Below are positions 7,828 through 10,370 of a stretch of 10,370 nt of DNA, piece after piece (position 1 is the first letter of the stretch; each line of letters begins with the position of its first letter). The DNA is from Pseudomonadota bacterium. Its GTDB lineage: Bacteria; Pseudomonadota; Alphaproteobacteria; Sphingomonadales; Sphingomonadaceae. The stretch covers positions 1 through 10,370 of the forward strand of contig JAEZQR010000256.1 in the NCBI GenBank assembly GCA_023413015.1, written 5' to 3'. The position numbers and the translations under genes were made by a program. The notes under the pieces are model-generated. The model was not told where the DNA came from. It did not search any database and saw nothing but the letters and a program-made list of their open reading frames with translations.

Positions 7828-7974
7828 GCTTCCCCCGGTAAGCTGGTTTCGTGCCGTTTAACATTTGCGGCCCCGCGTTGACAGCCCGTCGCGGCCTTTT
7901 GACAGATCGCCTACACAGGCTTGGCAAGCGCGGCCCGACCGGCCAACATCAGGGGCGAACGGGGGCTCACGGAA
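7828..7974. promoter_or_regulatory. Divergent intergenic region with TTGACAG direct repeat
   Basis: A 147-base gap between two genes reading away from each other, so it must hold the start signals of both. TTGACAG occurs at 7878-7884 and again at 7899-7905, exactly 21 bases apart (two helical turns). Each copy resembles a plus-strand -35 box, but no good -10 box stands 16-18 bases downstream of either. On the minus strand TGTTAA (7863-7858) could serve as a -10 element for the coiled-coil gene, without a clear -35. The ribosome binding sites are GGGGGAA (minus, 7836-7830) and GGGGG (plus, 7961-7965). Confidence 0.45.
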
Positions 7975-9189
7975 ATGGCATTGGTCGGGTTGTTGTTTGC
8001 GCATCACACGATGGTGGGCGCGGCCGAACCCTTTGCGGCGATCATGATTGCCGGCCTCTCGTCGCTCGAACGGCAGGTGCGGCTCGTGCGATCGATGGGG
8101 GCGGAGCGCATCTTCGTCGTCGCCGAGCGCATGCCGCCGCTGCTCTCGGCGGCGCTCGCCCGTCTTAACGGCGAGGTCACGGTCCTGCGCGACCCGGCGC
8201 TGCTCGGCAGCTCGCTTGGCGATGACGACCGCGTGCTCGTGTTGGAGGAGGGGCTGCTGCTCGACGACGATGTCGCCGCCCACTTCGTCGAGCAGGTCAA
8301 GTCTGTCGCCCTTGCCGTGGCCGTGGGCGAGCCGCCCTATCCGCAGGCGGAGCGGCTCGACGCCAACAGCTTCTGGGCGGGCATCGCGGTCTACGAGGCG
8401 CGCTTCGTTCGTGCGGTCGCGGCCGACCTTGGCGACTGGGACCTGCAATCGACGCTTCTCCGCTTCGCCGCCGGCGAGGGGCTTCCGCGGGTGACGTTCG
8501 GCGAGGGCGCGATATCGGTTAGGAACGACGAGGATGCCGGCCGGGCAGTCGCCCGCCTGACGGCCGCCGCGGAGCGTCCGCGCCGGTCGTGGCTGTCGTC
8601 GCGCCTCCATCAGCGCATCGAGCGCGCCGCGCTCCGGTGGCTGCTGCCGACCCGGGCGAACGGCGCGATGCTGTGGGCAGCGGCTTTGGCCGCCGGTGTG
8701 CTCGCGATAGCTGCGTTCGCGAACGGCTGGCTGTGGGCAGGGTTGCTGCTCGCGCTGCTCACCGAGCCGCTGGCCGGCACCGGCGAGACGCTGTCGGCCA
8801 TCAAGCTCGAGGCCGCGCGGCGCCAGCCGTTCGACCGGGCCGTGGCGCTTCTGATCGAGCCCGGCTGGTATCTCGGCCTGGCGATTCACTTCATGGCGTC
8901 CGGCAGTGGCGGTGCATGGGCGGTCGCGGCGCTCATCATTGCCTTCCGCGTCGCCGCCGATCGGCAGCAGCGCCTGCTCGGGGCGCTGGCGGGCGTGCCG
9001 GCGGTGCCCTCCGACCGGCGCGAGCAGCGGCTCGAGCTGTTCGCCGCGGCGCCCGACACGATGCCGTGGCTGCTGCTGCCGTTCGCCATCGTGGGCACCT
9101 GGCAGGCGGGCTTCGTCGCGCTCGCCGCCTATGCGGTCGCAACCTTCTTCCTGTCCCAGAGCAGCGCCTTCAGGCGTCTCGCCGGCTAG
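7975..9189 (+). CDS. Fused nucleotidyltransferase-like / CDP-alcohol phosphatidyltransferase-like membrane protein, apparently degenerate
   Basis: 404 residues. Residues 20-200 look like a GT-A nucleotidyltransferase fold: SSLERQVRLVRSMGAERIFVV matches the usual 'PLIERxIRxLxxAGxxEIVVV' stretch, DDDRVLVLEEGLLLDDD the 'DxxLVxxGD' stretch, and SVRNDEDAGRAVARL the 'DVDTPEDLxxAExxL' end. The entry loop LAAGxGxR...PK is absent. Residues 205-404 have the layout of a CDP-alcohol phosphatidyltransferase: an RLHQRIERAALRWLLPTRAN linker, then about five hydrophobic helices. The catalytic motif DxxDGxxARx8Gx3Dx3D should fall at 267-292 but reads LAGTGETLSAIK, with Asp, Asp, Gly and Arg all replaced. The fusion resembles archaeal/bacterial IPCT-DIPPS-type enzymes (family knowledge). 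Activity is doubtful and function unknown. ATG 7975 is preferred over TTG 7921 because the nucleotidyltransferase-like domain begins soon after it and GGGGG precedes it. Confidence 0.82.
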   Translation: MALVGLLFAHHTMVGAAEPFAAIMIAGLSSLERQVRLVRSMGAERIFVVAERMPPLLSAALARLNGEVTVLRDPALLGSSLGDDDRVLVLEEGLLLDDDVAAHFVEQVKSVALAVAVGEPPYPQAERLDANSFWAGIAVYEARFVRAVAADLGDWDLQSTLLRFAAGEGLPRVTFGEGAISVRNDEDAGRAVARLTAAAERPRRSWLSSRLHQRIERAALRWLLPTRANGAMLWAAALAAGVLAIAAFANGWLWAGLLLALLTEPLAGTGETLSAIKLEAARRQPFDRAVALLIEPGWYLGLAIHFMASGSGGAWAVAALIIAFRVAADRQQRLLGALAGVPAVPSDRREQRLELFAAAPDTMPWLLLPFAIVGTWQAGFVALAAYAVATFFLSQSSAFRRLAG

Positions 9190-9234
9190 GTGCCGGGGTC
9201 CGACTGGAAACGGTAGCGTTTCGCTTTATTCGCC

Positions 9235-9254
9235 ATTAACCCATCGCGGTTATT
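9235..9254. promoter_or_regulatory. Inverted repeat upstream of the DUF2336 gene
   Basis: ATTAACC (9235-9241) and GGTTATT (9248-9254) form 7-base arms with one mismatch around a 6-base spacer, 33 bases before the GTG start. It lies in an A/T-richer patch of an otherwise GC-rich 97-base gap, as expected for a promoter or operator. TTAACC resembles half of the alphaproteobacterial CtrA box (TTAACCAT), but here the motif reads TTAACCCAT, so the match is imperfect. Confidence 0.35.
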
Positions 9255-9286
9255 GAAGTCTGCTTTGCCGCTGCACGAGAGGGGCC

Positions 9287-10370
9287 GTGCCGCCCGAACG
9301 GAATAGGAATGCCGAGCAATTGCTCGCCAAAGCCATGGAGCGCTCGCGCGTGACGCGCGACGAGCTGTCCGTGGCTGCCGTCGACCTGTTCCTGCCGCCC
9401 GACCGCCGGCTGACCGATCAGCAGCGCGCGATCATGTACGACCTGCTCGCCAAGCTGCTGACCGGCATTGAATTCGAGATCCGGCAGTATCTTGCGGAAG
9501 GGTTGCTCCAGCTGAGCGGCCGTCAGACCGACCTCGGGACCGAGCTGAGCGACGAACGGGTCCGCATCGCCATGTCCGCGATCGAGAGCGGCCAGTTTGG
9601 CGATCCCGGGCTGGTCGAGCTGCTTCTGCGACGCACCGAGGAGCATCTTATCGCGCTCCGCTCGGCCGCTAGCGAGCCGGCGGCCCCAAGCAGCGTCGGC
9701 GTCGTGGAGGCGCTGGCGCGCAACCCGGACGCCGAGCTTGCGCGCCGCGCGGTCGCCTATGTCGTCGCGCAGTCGAAGCGCCGCGACCGCTTCCAGGAGC
9801 CGCTGCTCTCCCGGGACGAGCTTCCGGCCGATCTCGCCTATCGACTGCACTGGCAGGTCGCCGCCTTGTTACGTCAGCATCTGCTACGGACCCATATCGT
9901 CGAACCTGTCGAACTCGATCGGACCATCGAGGACGCGACGCGGCGCGCCATGGCTGACCATAGCGAAGGGCAGGGGCTGGCGAGACGCGCTGTCCGGCTT
10001 GTCGCGCGCCTGAACGAGCTAGGCGAACTCGGAGATGGTTTCCTGGAGCAGGCGCTGGCGCAGGGGCATGCGTCGCTGTTCGCGGCCGGCCTCGCGGTGC
10101 GAGCGGAAATCGCGATCGATGTCGTATGGCGCGTGCTGCTCGACCGCGGGCGCAACAGCCTGCTGGTGCTGGCGCGCGCCATCGGCGTACGCGAGGATGC
10201 CGTTGCCTCGATCGTTGACATGCTCGACGGCGTGCATCCGCTGGTCCGCTCGCCGGCCGCCACCCAGTCGCTGCTCGCCGCCTACACCGACCTTGAGCCG
10301 GCCGGCGCGCTGCGGGTGGTACGGTCCTGGCAGCTCGACCCGGGCTACCGCGACGCCATCGACGATCTGG
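9287..10370 (+). CDS. DUF2336 domain-containing protein (3' end outside window)
   Basis: 361 codons are visible and the frame is still open at the window edge. The protein is soluble and almost entirely helical, without membrane segments. It begins with a sphingomonad-type DUF2336 N-terminus: EQLLAKAMERS, then AVDLFLPPDRRLTDQQR and MYDLLAKLLTGIEFEIRQYL (to about residue 69). LLSRDELPADLAYRLHWQVAALLRQHLL (173-200) is the DUF2336 core pattern. Repeated helical units such as LARRAVAYVVAQSKRR (151-166) and LARRAVRLVARLNELGEL (231-248) suggest a HEAT-like repeat scaffold. GTG 9287 is chosen because GAGAGG lies 4 bases upstream and an in-frame TGA stands at 9254-9256; TTG 9320 and ATG 9335 are alternatives without a ribosome binding site. 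Function is unknown; family members are common in alphaproteobacteria. Confidence 0.86.
   Translation, partial: MPPERNRNAEQLLAKAMERSRVTRDELSVAAVDLFLPPDRRLTDQQRAIMYDLLAKLLTGIEFEIRQYLAEGLLQLSGRQTDLGTELSDERVRIAMSAIESGQFGDPGLVELLLRRTEEHLIALRSAASEPAAPSSVGVVEALARNPDAELARRAVAYVVAQSKRRDRFQEPLLSRDELPADLAYRLHWQVAALLRQHLLRTHIVEPVELDRTIEDATRRAMADHSEGQGLARRAVRLVARLNELGELGDGFLEQALAQGHASLFAAGLAVRAEIAIDVVWRVLLDRGRNSLLVLARAIGVREDAVASIVDMLDGVHPLVRSPAATQSLLAAYTDLEPAGALRVVRSWQLDPGYRDAIDDL

Noticed and set aside
7921..7974. Upstream TTG start adding 18 residues to the transferase-like protein
   Set aside because: The extra residues are Ala/Arg-rich and unlike the fold that follows. ATG 7975 has a closer purine-rich ribosome binding site.

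Overview
The window is a GC-rich stretch (codon third positions almost always G or C) that reads as an alphaproteobacterial chromosome, most likely Sphingomonadales. The evidence for this is the end of a nuo operon running into birA, coaX and an RNase J gene, a DUF1467 gene behind it, a DUF2336 protein, and a CGTCATCCCGGCGAAG-type intergenic palindrome. The lineage call rests on gene content and gene order that I recognise, not on a database search.

Layout. (1) Bases 1-5067, plus strand: a tightly packed run of nuoM (3' part only), nuoN, birA, coaX and rnj. The junctions are a one-base stop/start overlap (nuoM/nuoN), a 6-base gap (nuoN/birA), a 17-base gap with a clear ribosome binding site (birA/coaX) and a 4-base ATGA overlap (coaX/rnj). 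This looks like one transcript that couples the membrane arm of respiratory complex I to biotin attachment, the first step of CoA synthesis and 5'-end RNA decay. (2) Bases 5068-5199: a non-coding gap filled mainly by a near-perfect 28-base-arm inverted repeat. (3) 5200-5487: a small two-helix membrane protein of the DUF1467 family. (4) 5503-7827, minus strand and convergent with DUF1467: a 774-residue membrane-anchored, alanine-rich coiled-coil protein with a distinct C-terminal domain; its architecture resembles the polarity factor TipN. (5) 7828-7974: a divergent intergenic region with a TTGACAG direct repeat. (6) 7975-9189, plus: a two-domain protein that looks like a nucleotidyltransferase fused to a CDP-alcohol phosphatidyltransferase, in which the expected catalytic residues of both domains appear to be missing. 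(7) 9287 to the window edge, plus: a DUF2336-family helical protein starting with GTG and cut by the window end.

The left half is conserved housekeeping DNA. The right half (5.5-10.4 kb) holds three poorly characterised proteins side by side. The most interesting is the apparent double pseudoenzyme at 7975-9189, next to the TipN-like scaffold. I see no RNA genes, insertion sequences, phage genes or CRISPR arrays.
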